From Rhodospirillaceae bacterium (GTDB taxonomy: Bacteria > Pseudomonadota > Alphaproteobacteria > Rhodospirillales > JABHCV01): DNA of 64,000 nt. Of the stretch, positions 34,116-43,176 are shown piece after piece. Both the position numbers and the translations under genes were made by a program. Location: assembly GCA_018662005.1 (NCBI GenBank), contig JABJHA010000016.1:1-64000 (forward strand), read 5' to 3'. The number at the start of each line of letters is the position of its first letter. Within the stretch, counting starts at the first letter, position 1. Under the pieces are notes generated by a model. That model had not been told where the DNA came from, did not search any database, and saw nothing but the letters and a program-made list of their open reading frames with translations.

Positions 34116-35465
34116 TTAAACGGCTCGCGAGTGACGGCCCTTGCCGCTGTCAAGATAAGCATCAAAGACGGCGGCGACCAGCCGGACGAAGGGACGACCG
34201 GTTTCTGTTACGGTGATGGTGTTGCCATTTATGGTGATGATGGCGTCATCGGCCAAGGAGGCCAGCTTTTCCATTTCCGGCACGAAAGTCGCTTTCGAGG
34301 TGGCGAATTTTTCGCAAACCTCATCCAGATCAACCGTAAGATCGCACATGATGCGTTCGATAATATGGCCACGCAGGCGATCATCATCGCTTAAGGCGAT
34401 GCCGCGGGCGATCGGTAAAATACCGGCAGCGATGTTTTCCCGGTACTGCTTCAGCGGTGACAGATTTTGAATGTAACCTTGTGATAATTGGCCAATGGCC
34501 GAAGCGCCGAAGCCGATCATCGCCGGGGCCAGATCGGCGGTATAGCCCTGGAAATTACGTTGCAGGACACCATCATCAAGGGCAACGGACATCTCGTCAT
34601 CGGGAAGCGCGAAGTGATCAAGGCCAACGGCCACGTATCCGGCTTCGATAAACTTTTTAGACGATGCTTCAAACTGCTGCCAGCGTTCATCGGCATCTGG
34701 CAGGTCGTCTTCATTAATAAGTTTTTGGTGGGATTTCATCCACGGCACATGAGCGTAGCCGAACAGGGCGACCCGGGCCGGTTTCAGGCCAATGGTCAAT
34801 TCCGCCTCGCGGATAACCATTTCGGTGGTTTGCATGGGCAGGCCGTACATCAGGTCCATATTGACGTGGTCGATGCCGTACTGGCGCAACCAGCCAATGA
34901 CCTGGGCTGTCATTTCGTAAGGTTGGATGCGGTTGATGGCTTTCTGGATATCGGCATCGAAACTTTGCACACCGATGCTCGCCCGGTTGACCCCGGCATC
35001 CTGCAGGGCGCGAATGTAGTCTTCACTGGCAGTGCGCGGGTCAAGTTCCACAGCGATGGCGGCGTCCGGCGTGACATCGAAACGGACACGTAAATGATCA
35101 ATAATGCGTTTCCAATCCTCGCCCTTAAGCATGGTCGGGCTGCCACCACCCCAATGCAGGTTGCTCGCCTTGAATCGTCCGGGCAGGTTTTTTGCGACCA
35201 GATCAATTTCATCGAGAAGCACGGCGACGTAATCGGCTACCGGATCGTAACGTTTGACGATTTTGGTATAGCAACCGCAGAACGAACACATCTCGTCACA
35301 GAACGGAATATGAAAATACAGCGACAGGGGCGTTGCCGGGTCAAGCGCTGCCAACCACTGGCCGTAGAGCTCGCCTGTGACGCTTTCACTAAAGTGCGGG
35401 GCCGTCGGGTAACTGGTGTAACGGGGCACCATCAGGTCATATTTTTTTGAAAGATCGGTTACCAT
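34116..35465 (-). CDS. hemN: oxygen-independent coproporphyrinogen III oxidase
   Basis: Radical-SAM enzyme converting coproporphyrinogen III to protoporphyrinogen IX without oxygen. The 449 residues start MVTDLSKKYDLMVPRYTSYP, followed by the iron-sulfur motif CDEMCSFCGC (Cys56, Cys60, Cys63), GGGSPTML, and IGVQSFDADIQKAINR. A C-terminal HemN domain is present. The length fits true HemN rather than the shorter HemW. No clear FNR box was seen just upstream, though the gap to the cpdA gene is only 22 bases. ATG at 35465 is the likely start; no strong Shine-Dalgarno. Confidence 0.92.
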   Translation of the reverse strand: MVTDLSKKYDLMVPRYTSYPTAPHFSESVTGELYGQWLAALDPATPLSLYFHIPFCDEMCSFCGCYTKIVKRYDPVADYVAVLLDEIDLVAKNLPGRFKASNLHWGGGSPTMLKGEDWKRIIDHLRVRFDVTPDAAIAVELDPRTASEDYIRALQDAGVNRASIGVQSFDADIQKAINRIQPYEMTAQVIGWLRQYGIDHVNMDLMYGLPMQTTEMVIREAELTIGLKPARVALFGYAHVPWMKSHQKLINEDDLPDADERWQQFEASSKKFIEAGYVAVGLDHFALPDDEMSVALDDGVLQRNFQGYTADLAPAMIGFGASAIGQLSQGYIQNLSPLKQYRENIAAGILPIARGIALSDDDRLRGHIIERIMCDLTVDLDEVCEKFATSKATFVPEMEKLASLADDAIITINGNTITVTETGRPFVRLVAAVFDAYLDSGKGRHSRAV

Positions 35466-35487
35466 GGTAATGATTATAAACTGTTCC

Positions 35488-36297
35488 TTACAAAGGATCG
35501 ACAACGAAGGGGTTGGGATCGCCGTATGGCCCGATCTGGCTGCAATGATAGATCATACCGTGATCTTCATTCCACAACACAATAGGGCAGGCGGCGGGCT
35601 CCAGCATAAAGCTTGATGTGGCCCCCGGGGTTAAATCCATGGTCATCTGGAAAACCAGTGATGGCGCTACACAGGCAATCGTGCCGCCCCAGGCGACAGA
35701 GATCGGTCGGTGCATGTGGCCGCATACAATGCCAGTGATTTGCGGGTGTCGCTTGACGATGTCTTCCAGCTTGTCGGCGCCCACGAAAGGCCGTTTATCC
35801 ATGAAGCCAATGCCACTGACGAAAGGCGGGTGATGCATGAAAATCAGGGTCGGGCGAGCGGGTTCGGCGGACAGCGTCTGATCAAGCCAGCCAAGGCGTT
35901 CAGCGCACATTTCGCCGCCGTCATGATCGTCGCGTTTTGTGTCCAGGCCGACCAGCCGTAACGGATAGTCTTCCAGGGCGTAGTGAAGAAATTTATCGCT
36001 CTGGCCAAGGTAACCCTGATCTGTGAAATGATGGCGCATCATGTCGCGGTCATCGTGGTTTCCGGGAATGATGTAGACCGGCATTTCAAGCCTGTCGAAT
36101 TCGCGGCGCATGACCCGGTAGTCCTGCTCGTGGGCCTTGTTGACCAGATCACCCGTCGCCAGAACCAGATCGGGTCGGGGGGACAGTTTGTTCAGGTGTT
36201 CGATGGCCGCGTTCAGGGCGGCCATGGTGTCGACCTTGCCTTTAAGCAAGCGGCCGTCTGTGCGCAGGTGAAGGTCTGAAATCTGGGCGATAATCAT
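35488..36297 (-). CDS. CpdA-type cyclic nucleotide phosphodiesterase/metallophosphoesterase
   Basis: Calcineurin-like metallophosphoesterase of 269 residues. All metal-site motifs are present: ISDLH (6-10), ATGDLVN, IPGNHDDRD, MHHPPF and CGHMHRP. The overall form with DLHLRTDGRLL matches 3',5'-cAMP phosphodiesterase CpdA. It lies 22 bases before hemN on the same strand, so the two may be cotranscribed. It is divergent from the hydroxypyruvate isomerase-like gene by 88 bases. Substrate (cAMP or other phosphodiester) is not certain. Confidence 0.83.
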   Translation of the reverse strand: MIIAQISDLHLRTDGRLLKGKVDTMAALNAAIEHLNKLSPRPDLVLATGDLVNKAHEQDYRVMRREFDRLEMPVYIIPGNHDDRDMMRHHFTDQGYLGQSDKFLHYALEDYPLRLVGLDTKRDDHDGGEMCAERLGWLDQTLSAEPARPTLIFMHHPPFVSGIGFMDKRPFVGADKLEDIVKRHPQITGIVCGHMHRPISVAWGGTIACVAPSLVFQMTMDLTPGATSSFMLEPAACPIVLWNEDHGMIYHCSQIGPYGDPNPFVVDPL

Positions 36298-36385
36298 GGT
36301 TGGATCAGTCAATATTGATGAGGCATTAATCGTGCAACTTGATATAACCTCTGCCACTATCGAATTGAAGAGGAAACACCCAAAG

Positions 36386-37147
36386 GTGCCAAAATTTGCC
36401 GCCAACTTAAGCTGGTTATTCACGGAAGTTGACTTTCTTGACCGCTTTGCCGCCGCCGCTGAAGCTGGATTCAAAGGTGTCGAATTCTTGTTTCCTTATG
36501 ATTTCAGGGCCTCAGAAATCTCCGCCCGGCTTAAAGAGTATAACCTTGAAGTCGTGCTGATAAATGCCCCGCCCGGTGACTGGACGGCTGGCGAGCGGGG
36601 ACTTGGCTGTGTTTCTGGTCGGCAGAACGATTTTCAGGAATCCATCAGGCTGGCCATTGACTACGCTTCCGCCATCAAGTGTCCGAACATTCATATTATG
36701 GCTGGTATCGGCACTGCTGATGCAAGGGATGTATTCGTTGAGAACTTGCATTTTGCCGCCACCGAATGTGCCTCTGCCGGTAAGCGGGGACTGATTGAAC
36801 CGATCAACGATAAGGATATGCCGGGTTATTTTCTAACCCGCCCGGATCAGGCCATGGACATTCTCGACACCGTTTCCAGTTCTGCCCTGGGCTTGCAACT
36901 CGACCTCTATCACGCGGCCTGCATGGGATTTAATCCTAATAAAGTGATAGAGGATTGCAAAAAATCAATCGCTCATATTCAGATCGCCGGGGTTCCCGAA
37001 CGCTGTGAGCCCGATGGGAGTGATGTTGATTTTCCGGCCTTGTTTGAGCGGATTGACGCCATTGCTTATGATGGTTGGGTTGGCTGTGAATATCGCCCCA
37101 GAAAGACGACCATTGACGGATTGGGCTGGGCTTTTGAATATTTATAA
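36386..37147 (+). CDS. hydroxypyruvate isomerase family protein
   Basis: Xylose-isomerase-like TIM barrel of 253 residues. It begins PKFAANLSWLFTEVDFLDRF (after the initiator), with GFKGVEFLFPYDF, NIHIMAGI, LIEPINDKDMPGYFL with the metal Glu, LQLDLYHAACM with the metal Asp-His and CEYRPRKTTIDGL. This is the Hyi (hydroxypyruvate to tartronate semialdehyde) type. The start is taken as GTG at 36386, with GAGGAA about 11 bases upstream; starting upstream adds residues unlike the family. A small TTCAGT/ACTGAA hairpin follows at 37152-37167. Confidence 0.82.
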   Translation: MPKFAANLSWLFTEVDFLDRFAAAAEAGFKGVEFLFPYDFRASEISARLKEYNLEVVLINAPPGDWTAGERGLGCVSGRQNDFQESIRLAIDYASAIKCPNIHIMAGIGTADARDVFVENLHFAATECASAGKRGLIEPINDKDMPGYFLTRPDQAMDILDTVSSSALGLQLDLYHAACMGFNPNKVIEDCKKSIAHIQIAGVPERCEPDGSDVDFPALFERIDAIAYDGWVGCEYRPRKTTIDGLGWAFEYL

Positions 37148-37193
37148 GTTATTCAGTAATCACTGAAGGTTTAGGAAAGAAAAAGTATTAAGA

Positions 37194-37460
37194 ATGGCTG
37201 AAATCCTGCACCAACAAAGACTGATCCTGGAATTGCTTGTCATGTCAGGCAATATTGCAGTTTCTGATGTAGATGACGGCACTCTTCTATATGCAACCAT
37301 GAAGGAATGCGAGAAATCCGGATGGCTGACCCTGAAGCATTTTGGTGCCGGATTTGACCAGGCCGTGATCACCCAGCAAGGCCGATTGAAAATTCAAAAC
37401 CGGCGCGCCGTCAGGTCCGGAGAACACGCTAACGAAAAACGCCGGCCCATCGACAGCTAA
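37194..37460 (+). CDS. small winged-helix-like protein
   Basis: The 88-residue protein is not recognised with confidence. Residues 1-65 could fold as a winged helix: LHQQRLILELLVMSGNIAVS, TLLYATMKECEKSGWLTLKH and DQAVITQQGRLKIQ as a wing, followed by a basic tail. It might regulate transcription or be a small accessory protein. It lies 46 bases after the hydroxypyruvate isomerase-like gene and overlaps the flavoprotein stop by 4 bases on the opposite strand. Confidence 0.5.
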   Translation: MAEILHQQRLILELLVMSGNIAVSDVDDGTLLYATMKECEKSGWLTLKHFGAGFDQAVITQQGRLKIQNRRAVRSGEHANEKRRPIDS

Positions 37461-39394
37461 TCGTCTTCAAGCAACTCATTGACGGCCCGCAAGCCCTGCA
37501 TGACGCCTACGTCGAGCCAGGAATTTGCTCCGGAATCCGAATTGGCAATGGTTATCAGGCCGAAGGGTTCACGCGCTTTGATGTGTGGTCCATCATCGAA
37601 GGACATGCCTTTATCGAACAAATTAAAGTAGGTGTAGCTGTAACCGTGGGACCAGCGGTTCAGTGTGATGGCTTCAATATCGCGCTTTGACTGGAAGCCA
37701 TATGGACCGAACATACCATCAAGCTGGGCGTTCACCTCTGCCTCGAAATCAGCGAATTCCAGGGAAATAATTTCACTGCGCCCCTCCCTAAACTGGTCGC
37801 GCGGTTCCATGCCCCGCTCTTCAGGCACAGGAACCCTGATCAGGGTGACCGGCATCGGATCATTTGGGTCTTCGGTTGCGCTGTAGCCACCCATGTTGAT
37901 CGGGTATTCGGTTTGCAGCAGGTGATAATAGCTGGTCGGGCAATATGCGGCACCAATGCCGGATTTCTTGATTGCCTGCCAGTTCTTGATCATCACATTG
38001 GCGAAGACATAAGGGATTTTGACGTTTGATGCCAAAGCCTCTTTCTGATCTTCAGGTAATTCCGGAATAAGATGTGGAATAATCATATTCCAGCACGCCA
38101 TCACCACACCCTTGGCCTTGACGCGGTAGGCTTTGCCGTCGCGGATATAGGTTACGCTGACAGTGTCGGCATCATCAACCGGGCCATCGTGCTTTGCCGA
38201 GATGACAGTGCTGTTTAGACGAATGCGGGTTTCATTTTCCGGGTCGTCAAGCGCTTCGTAATCAAATTTTGCCAACACAACAGAATCAGCACCTTCGCCG
38301 GGCGCGACATCGGGGATCATGGCGCGCACAATGGTACGGCAGAAGCCGGCGTTGCCATCGGGAAAATGATGCACGTATCCGGCGTCTTCCGGGTCCGGTT
38401 TTTTCGTCATTCTGTAGAAACGACCAAGTTTGATGGTGCCCGGAAGTTCCGCTTCAATGCCTTCGCTCAAAGACAGGGTTTCTGCGCCAACGCCATTTTC
38501 GTCGGTTGGCAGTTTGCGAATGAAGTCAAATGTCGCCTGTTCCTTGATGTACCAGTATTTTTGCAGGAATTTTTCATAAGGGTAGCGATCAAAATTGAAA
38601 TCGAGTTCATCAATTTTATTAATGATCTTTCTGGCGCCATCTTCTTCGTAAAGTTTGGTTAGTTCTTTCCTGGCTTTTTCCGGCATTGGCGCTTTGGCAA
38701 ACAGGGCCTCGTAGTCTTTGGGACCTTCTTCAAGCCCCGGCATGACCGGGGCCATGCCGCCAAGATCGGCGGGGATCACATGATCCTTTCCCCAGGTTTT
38801 GGCATCCATGAAAACCGCGCCGCCAAGGCCGTGACGCTCAAACCAGTCATAGTCATAATGCTCGTTCTCGAATTTCTCCAGGTCAATGCCCAGATCTTCA
38901 AGAAGATCCCACATTTCATCGGGCCAGTTATCGATGTTGTCAAACCCCTGGGATCCCCCATAGGTCATCCGCATCTGGCCGCCACTTTCAAATTCGTTGC
39001 GTTTGGCATGGCCGCCGAAATCATCATGGTTATCGAGGATCAGGACTTTTTCTTCCCAGTCATGGGCGTCCTGAAAGAAGTAAGCCGCCGCTAGCCCGCT
39101 GGCGCCACCACCGACCACAACAAGATCGTATTCCTCGCCGGTTTCGGTAATCTCTCCCCAATCTTCACGGCCTTCACGGGCGAACTCGTGGGCACGTTCG
39201 TATGAGCCGGGATGACTGCCCCGCATACCGGTCCAGGCAGGTGGGTAATAGGGTGCGTCTGCACCGGGCCAGAGCGCTTCGGCTTCCCTCGCATGGGCTG
39301 TGCCGAACAGATAGCGTTCACCGATAAGAGCCGTCCCTGCGCCAATCAATGTGCCGTTGAGAAAATCACGTCTGGTAATGCGGTTATTGGGCAT
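37457..39394 (-). CDS. Tat-exported FAD oxidoreductase, spermidine dehydrogenase-like
   Basis: The 645-residue protein has a twin-arginine signal (RITRRDFLNGTLIGAGTAL, from residue 5). An FAD dinucleotide fold follows with YDLVVVGGGASGLAAAYFF and, near the end, LGIGV-type AN-S-D-GAN segments. The overall composition and start resemble spermidine dehydrogenase, which oxidises polyamines in the periplasm. The substrate is inferred only from that resemblance. The ATG at 39394 is preferred because AAGGGA lies about 9 bases upstream; another ATG 9 bases earlier sits directly on that Shine-Dalgarno. It follows the FAH-family gene by 25 bases and is likely cotranscribed. Confidence 0.65.
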   Translation of the reverse strand: MPNNRITRRDFLNGTLIGAGTALIGERYLFGTAHAREAEALWPGADAPYYPPAWTGMRGSHPGSYERAHEFAREGREDWGEITETGEEYDLVVVGGGASGLAAAYFFQDAHDWEEKVLILDNHDDFGGHAKRNEFESGGQMRMTYGGSQGFDNIDNWPDEMWDLLEDLGIDLEKFENEHYDYDWFERHGLGGAVFMDAKTWGKDHVIPADLGGMAPVMPGLEEGPKDYEALFAKAPMPEKARKELTKLYEEDGARKIINKIDELDFNFDRYPYEKFLQKYWYIKEQATFDFIRKLPTDENGVGAETLSLSEGIEAELPGTIKLGRFYRMTKKPDPEDAGYVHHFPDGNAGFCRTIVRAMIPDVAPGEGADSVVLAKFDYEALDDPENETRIRLNSTVISAKHDGPVDDADTVSVTYIRDGKAYRVKAKGVVMACWNMIIPHLIPELPEDQKEALASNVKIPYVFANVMIKNWQAIKKSGIGAAYCPTSYYHLLQTEYPINMGGYSATEDPNDPMPVTLIRVPVPEERGMEPRDQFREGRSEIISLEFADFEAEVNAQLDGMFGPYGFQSKRDIEAITLNRWSHGYSYTYFNLFDKGMSFDDGPHIKAREPFGLITIANSDSGANSWLDVGVMQGLRAVNELLEDD

Positions 39395-39419
39395 GGGGGT
39401 CATCCCTTGAAAAGATTGT

Positions 39420-40268
39420 TTATTTTGGCCAATTTTCCAGTTGCTGACGTTGTTGCCCCAGGCCCTCGACGCCCAACTCGACGACATCGCCGGCTTTCAG
39501 GTAGAGTGGCGGTTTATGGCCCATGCCGACGCCGGGCGGGGTGCCTGTCGAAATAACATCTCCCGGCATCAGGGTCATGAACTGGCTTAAGTTTGAGATA
39601 ATTTGGGCAACGCCGAAAACCATATACTGGGTATTTGAATTCTGACGGCGCTCGCCGTTGACATCACACCAGATTTTCAGGTTTTGCGGATTTGGAATTT
39701 CATCTGCAGTAACAAGCCACGGTCCCAACGGGCCGAAGCCATCGAAACTCTTGCCTTTGATCCACTGACCGCCGTGCTCAATTTGGAAATCACGCTCGGA
39801 ATAATCATTCATCACAGCGTAACCGGCAACGTGCTCAAGCGCCTTACTTTCGCTAACATACTGGGCGCGGGTGCCGATAATGGCGGCCAACTCGACTTCG
39901 TAATCCGTGCACTGAGAGTCTTTTGGTAAAGTCAGGGGATCGTTTGGGCCTGCCAGACAGGTAATCGCCTTAGCGAAAACCAACGGTTCGGGCGGCAAAT
40001 CCAGTTTTGTTTCAGCCGCGTGGTCGGCGTAGTTAAGGCCAATGGCGAGAATTTTTCCGACACCGCTGACGGGCGGGCCGAAACGCGATGGAGCGTCGAC
40101 AATGGGCAGGGAACTGGGTTCATGTACCGATAATTGTGCTAATCGCTCGGGACTCAAAGTGTCAGGGTCAATGTCATTGATAAGGCTTGAGAGATCGCGA
40201 ATGCGACCCTGTTCGTCAATCAGGCCCGGTTTCTCCTGGCCGTCAGGCCCATAGCGTAACAATTTCAT
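39420..40268 (-). CDS. fumarylacetoacetate hydrolase-family protein
   Basis: The 282-residue protein has an FAH/MhpD fold: GLNYADHAAE, FAKAITCLAGPNDPL, TDYEVELAAIIG with acidic metal ligands, and MNDYSERDFQ. KSFDGFGPLGPWLV and STGTPPGVGMG complete the active site. It may cleave or hydrolyse acylpyruvates or hydrate an oxo-acid, as members of this group do. GGGAGAG lies about 7 bases before the ATG. It is the first gene of the operon with the flavoprotein. A GTTGACC dyad lies 55 bases upstream of its start. Confidence 0.82.
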   Translation of the reverse strand: MKLLRYGPDGQEKPGLIDEQGRIRDLSSLINDIDPDTLSPERLAQLSVHEPSSLPIVDAPSRFGPPVSGVGKILAIGLNYADHAAETKLDLPPEPLVFAKAITCLAGPNDPLTLPKDSQCTDYEVELAAIIGTRAQYVSESKALEHVAGYAVMNDYSERDFQIEHGGQWIKGKSFDGFGPLGPWLVTADEIPNPQNLKIWCDVNGERRQNSNTQYMVFGVAQIISNLSQFMTLMPGDVISTGTPPGVGMGHKPPLYLKAGDVVELGVEGLGQQRQQLENWPK

Positions 40269-40322
40269 GAAATATCTCTCCCAAGGGCGCCCCATGGCCC
40301 TTTTTTACAGATTAGCGCCCAT

Positions 40323-40337
40323 GTTGACCGGGTCAAC
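40323..40337. promoter_or_regulatory. GTTGACC/GGTCAAC dyad before the FAH-family gene
   Basis: GTTGACC and GGTCAAC are perfect inverted arms around one central G. The position, 55 bases upstream of the FAH-family start and inside an otherwise A/T-rich gap, suggests an operator. No regulator gene adjoins it, so which protein binds is unknown. Confidence 0.5.
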
Positions 40338-40370
40338 ACCTGATCGGATTAATAGGCGTAAATAAGGAGA

Positions 40371-40388
40371 TAGATAAAATTTTATCTA
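40371..40388. promoter_or_regulatory. 18-bp palindrome before the TadE-like gene
   Basis: The site reads TAGATAAAATTTTATCTA, a perfect palindrome. Shorter copies of the same core recur in front of the Flp pilin at 43301-43315 and 43378-43393. It lies in the 270-base A/T-rich gap between the FAH-family gene and the first pseudopilin gene. It may be a common operator for the pilus locus (inference). Confidence 0.55.
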
Positions 40389-40538
40389 AATACACTGCAA
40401 ATAAAAGGAAAAAATGTATTCATTTAATACTTTTGTGATTGTCATCATAACACTTTAAAATAACTGCTACTAAGATAGCTGTAAATATAGCATCAATACA
40501 GAAAACAAATTTATTAACTTTCTTGAATGAAGGCCCCC

Positions 40539-41126
40539 ATGCGTGTGTTGACCAACATAATCCGTACCTTGGCTAAGAAAGACGACGGTTCGACCATAAT
40601 TGAATTTGCCTTTGTTGCGCCGATTCTGGCGACGTTCCTCGTTGCCATTGTTGAATTCGGCATGATCATGTTTAGCTCCATTCTTATGGAAAGCGGTCTT
40701 CGCGATGCTTCGCGTTTCGGAATTACCGGACGAGAAGTCACCGGAGAGACTCGCCTGGAGAGTATTGTTCAGATTATTTCTGATCGCACTATTGGCTTGA
40801 TAGACATGAACACAGCAAACGTTGATGTGCTGGTATACCCAAGTTTTTCAGATGTCGGCGCCGGCGAGGATTACGTCGATGGCAATGCCAATGGCTCTTA
40901 TGACGCCGGGGAAACCTACACGGACAGTAATGGTAATGGCGCCTGGGACAGTGATATTGGCGTTGCAGGGGCAGGGGATACGGGCGATATCGTGCTTTAT
41001 CGGATCAGTTATGACTGGCCGCTGCTGACGCCATTTGCTTCTCAATTTATGGGTGATAGCGGAGCCTTTACGCTTCAGGCCAGTATTGCCGTTAGGAATG
41101 AGCCGTGGACGGCAGGTGGGGCATGA
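40539..41126 (+). CDS. TadE-like pseudopilin with an EF-hand-like loop
   Basis: The 195-residue protein has the TadE form: an N-terminal hydrophobic segment (about 19-40, TIIEFAFVAPILATFLVAIVEF) preceded by Gly-Ser and basic residues. Residues 114-125 form a canonical 12-residue EF-hand loop, DGNANGSYDAGE, with ligands D114, N116, N118, D122 and E125. A second dockerin-like repeat begins at D129 (DSNGNGAWDSD). Calcium binding in a Tad pseudopilin is unusual. The start at 40539 is chosen because GAAGG lies just upstream; the earlier ATG at 40527 has none. Confidence 0.78.
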   Translation: MRVLTNIIRTLAKKDDGSTIIEFAFVAPILATFLVAIVEFGMIMFSSILMESGLRDASRFGITGREVTGETRLESIVQIISDRTIGLIDMNTANVDVLVYPSFSDVGAGEDYVDGNANGSYDAGETYTDSNGNGAWDSDIGVAGAGDTGDIVLYRISYDWPLLTPFASQFMGDSGAFTLQASIAVRNEPWTAGGA

Positions 41127-41677
41127 TTTTCAAATGGGTCCGCCGTTTAATGAAGAATCAGAAAGGTTCTCTCGCCGTCGAGATGGCGATGGCGATGCCG
41201 ATCCTGGCCGGGTTGTTGTTGAGTGGCATCGAGGTCACCCGCTTTGTTCTTCTGAATCAGAAAATCGAGCGAGCATCGGCGACGATGGCTGATCTGGTGT
41301 CGCAGGCCGAAACATTGGCCGAGGGAGATCTGGGTAATTTGTTCACGGCATCGGGCTATGTGGTCGAACCATTCGACCTGGCGGGTGAAGGTCATATTAT
41401 TGTTTCATCTATCGGTATGCTGGGCACCGCCAACCCGGTGGTAAACTGGCAACGTGATTTTGGCAGCGGCAGCGGCTCCAGCGTCTTCGACGCCGAAGGA
41501 GCGAACGCTGTCCTGCCGGCCGGTTTTGTTATTCGTGACGGGGAAAGTGTTATCGTTGCCGAGGCCTTTTACGATTTCGCCCCGGTTTTTGCCGGTGGTG
41601 TGATGAGCGCTTCGACTTTGTCGCGTTATTCCATTCTTCGCCCCCGCTTCGGCGCGCTGGCGACGATCCTGCCTTAA
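41123..41677 (+). CDS. TadE/TadF-like pseudopilin
   Basis: The 184-residue protein has a basic start (MIFKWVRRLMKNQKGS) and one hydrophobic segment (LAVEMAMAMPILAGLLLSGIEV), with the Glu after the cleavage-like Gly typical of Tad pseudopilins. The long extracytoplasmic C-terminus has no recognisable domain. It overlaps the upstream TadE-like gene by 4 bases (ATGA) with AGGTGGGG before the start, so the two are cotranslated. Probably a minor pilin required for Flp pilus assembly. Confidence 0.75.
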   Translation: MIFKWVRRLMKNQKGSLAVEMAMAMPILAGLLLSGIEVTRFVLLNQKIERASATMADLVSQAETLAEGDLGNLFTASGYVVEPFDLAGEGHIIVSSIGMLGTANPVVNWQRDFGSGSGSSVFDAEGANAVLPAGFVIRDGESVIVAEAFYDFAPVFAGGVMSASTLSRYSILRPRFGALATILP

Positions 41678-41709
41678 AAATTCATTTAATCAGCATGGGG
41701 GCGGGTGCC

Positions 41710-43176
41710 CTATTTCGACAGCCGTAATTCGGACAGATGGCTGGCGATCTCATGGAAAACTTGTTGCAGGGCAGCTGCGTCAGGGGCGTAATGGTAAAAG
41801 GGTGATCCCGGCCCGCTGGCGACACCTTGTAACAGAGTCTGCAGGGCGCTGCCGTTGTTGGCGAACTGGATGACGTAGACGATAACGCCATCGGCCTTAA
41901 TGTTGTCCGAAATCAACTGCAAGCGGGCATCCATTTCCAAGCGGGCGGTGCCGCCCAGTCCGAAAGTTCCCTTGTAGCCATCACCAGAACCGCCGTAATT
42001 TTCACCATCGGTCAGCAGGACAATGGCCTGCTGGCGGTTCATGGGAGGATTGGCTTCGGCTTCGGTAAAGGGTGAGTCCGGTTTAAGGACGCGCCAGGCC
42101 CAACCCATGCCCTGGGGAATGTTGGTGGTGCTGGTCGGGTTTTGAAGGTCGCTAATGGCGCTCTCAATACTGGCCTTGCTACTTTGCAGGGGGGTGATGC
42201 CGTGGGACAGACAGCGACGACATTCGCTTCCGCCAACTGCTGAGGTGCAGGTGCCACCGGATACTGGCTCTCCCTCGACACCAATTGGTTGCCAGGCGGG
42301 CCAGTCGGTGATGATCGTCGATACCGGAGGCATCAGAATATCGGCATCACTATCGGGATTTGCGTCATCAATGAAGCGGGAATAGACGCACCCCTTCCAA
42401 TTTGCAGGTGGGGGCGCCAGTAGGGGAACAGGAGAATTGTTGGCGAAGTAGACTTCGCTTTGGTTAATTCCGGTTTCAGGATTGGTAAAGGCGGCAACGG
42501 GCTGGGTTATGGTGCCCCCGGCGTTAAAAATGCTGCCGTCTATGGTGACGTTGACTTTGGCGTTCCATGGCACCAGCCCGATTTTCAGCAGATCCTTGTT
42601 GCCGCTGTTGCCAAAAAGAATGTCGACAAGAAGCAACGCGGCTTCGCGGGCAGCGGAAATCCTGCTCTGGGCACCGGCGGAAGATGACATTGAGCCTGAC
42701 ATGTCAATGGCGAGAACCAGGTCCAGCATTTCAATTTGGCGGGTAATTTCCGTATCGGAGCTTACGACAATGGTTTCATGGCCAATCAGGCGCATAAAAG
42801 TCGTCGGGATGGTGGCGCTGGCGCTTAATGTAATGGTTTCATTTACGGTATCGATGTTGACCACGGGGCCGGAAAGTACAGCATCCATATAACCGGTCGG
42901 AAAATTGGCATTGAAAAACATTTCAATATCCTGATCACGGGTGGTGCTGAAAAAGGCCTTGCCACCTGCCAGACCCGCAGCGTCAAGAGCCGATGACAGG
43001 CGCGACTTGACCATATAAGCGCGGGCAGTGTCGGTGCCGATGCCGACAAAACCAATGACAGGAACGATGGCAAAGGCCAGATAAATGGCGACCGCCCCAC
43101 CGTGATCCTTACGCAGGCGGTGGAGGAATGATGTTGCTGTTTGCCAAATGGAATTAAAGACGGGCGGTATGTTCAT
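41710..43176 (-). CDS. tadG: TadG-like protein with von Willebrand A domain
   Basis: The 488-residue protein has a Tad-type N-terminal hydrophobic segment (AVAIYLAFAIVPVIGFVGIG, about 28-47) followed by a large extracytoplasmic region. Its VWA domain has the MIDAS motif DMSGSMS and a later Thr/Asp pair (LLTDGENYGG). It probably sits in the inner membrane or is secreted as a minor pilus component. Established knowledge: TadG homologues often carry VWA domains. It is transcribed towards the pseudopilin pair and away from the Flp pilin, so the gap before it must hold two divergent promoters. Confidence 0.8.
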   Translation of the reverse strand: MNIPPVFNSIWQTATSFLHRLRKDHGGAVAIYLAFAIVPVIGFVGIGTDTARAYMVKSRLSSALDAAGLAGGKAFFSTTRDQDIEMFFNANFPTGYMDAVLSGPVVNIDTVNETITLSASATIPTTFMRLIGHETIVVSSDTEITRQIEMLDLVLAIDMSGSMSSSAGAQSRISAAREAALLLVDILFGNSGNKDLLKIGLVPWNAKVNVTIDGSIFNAGGTITQPVAAFTNPETGINQSEVYFANNSPVPLLAPPPANWKGCVYSRFIDDANPDSDADILMPPVSTIITDWPAWQPIGVEGEPVSGGTCTSAVGGSECRRCLSHGITPLQSSKASIESAISDLQNPTSTTNIPQGMGWAWRVLKPDSPFTEAEANPPMNRQQAIVLLTDGENYGGSGDGYKGTFGLGGTARLEMDARLQLISDNIKADGVIVYVIQFANNGSALQTLLQGVASGPGSPFYHYAPDAAALQQVFHEIASHLSELRLSK

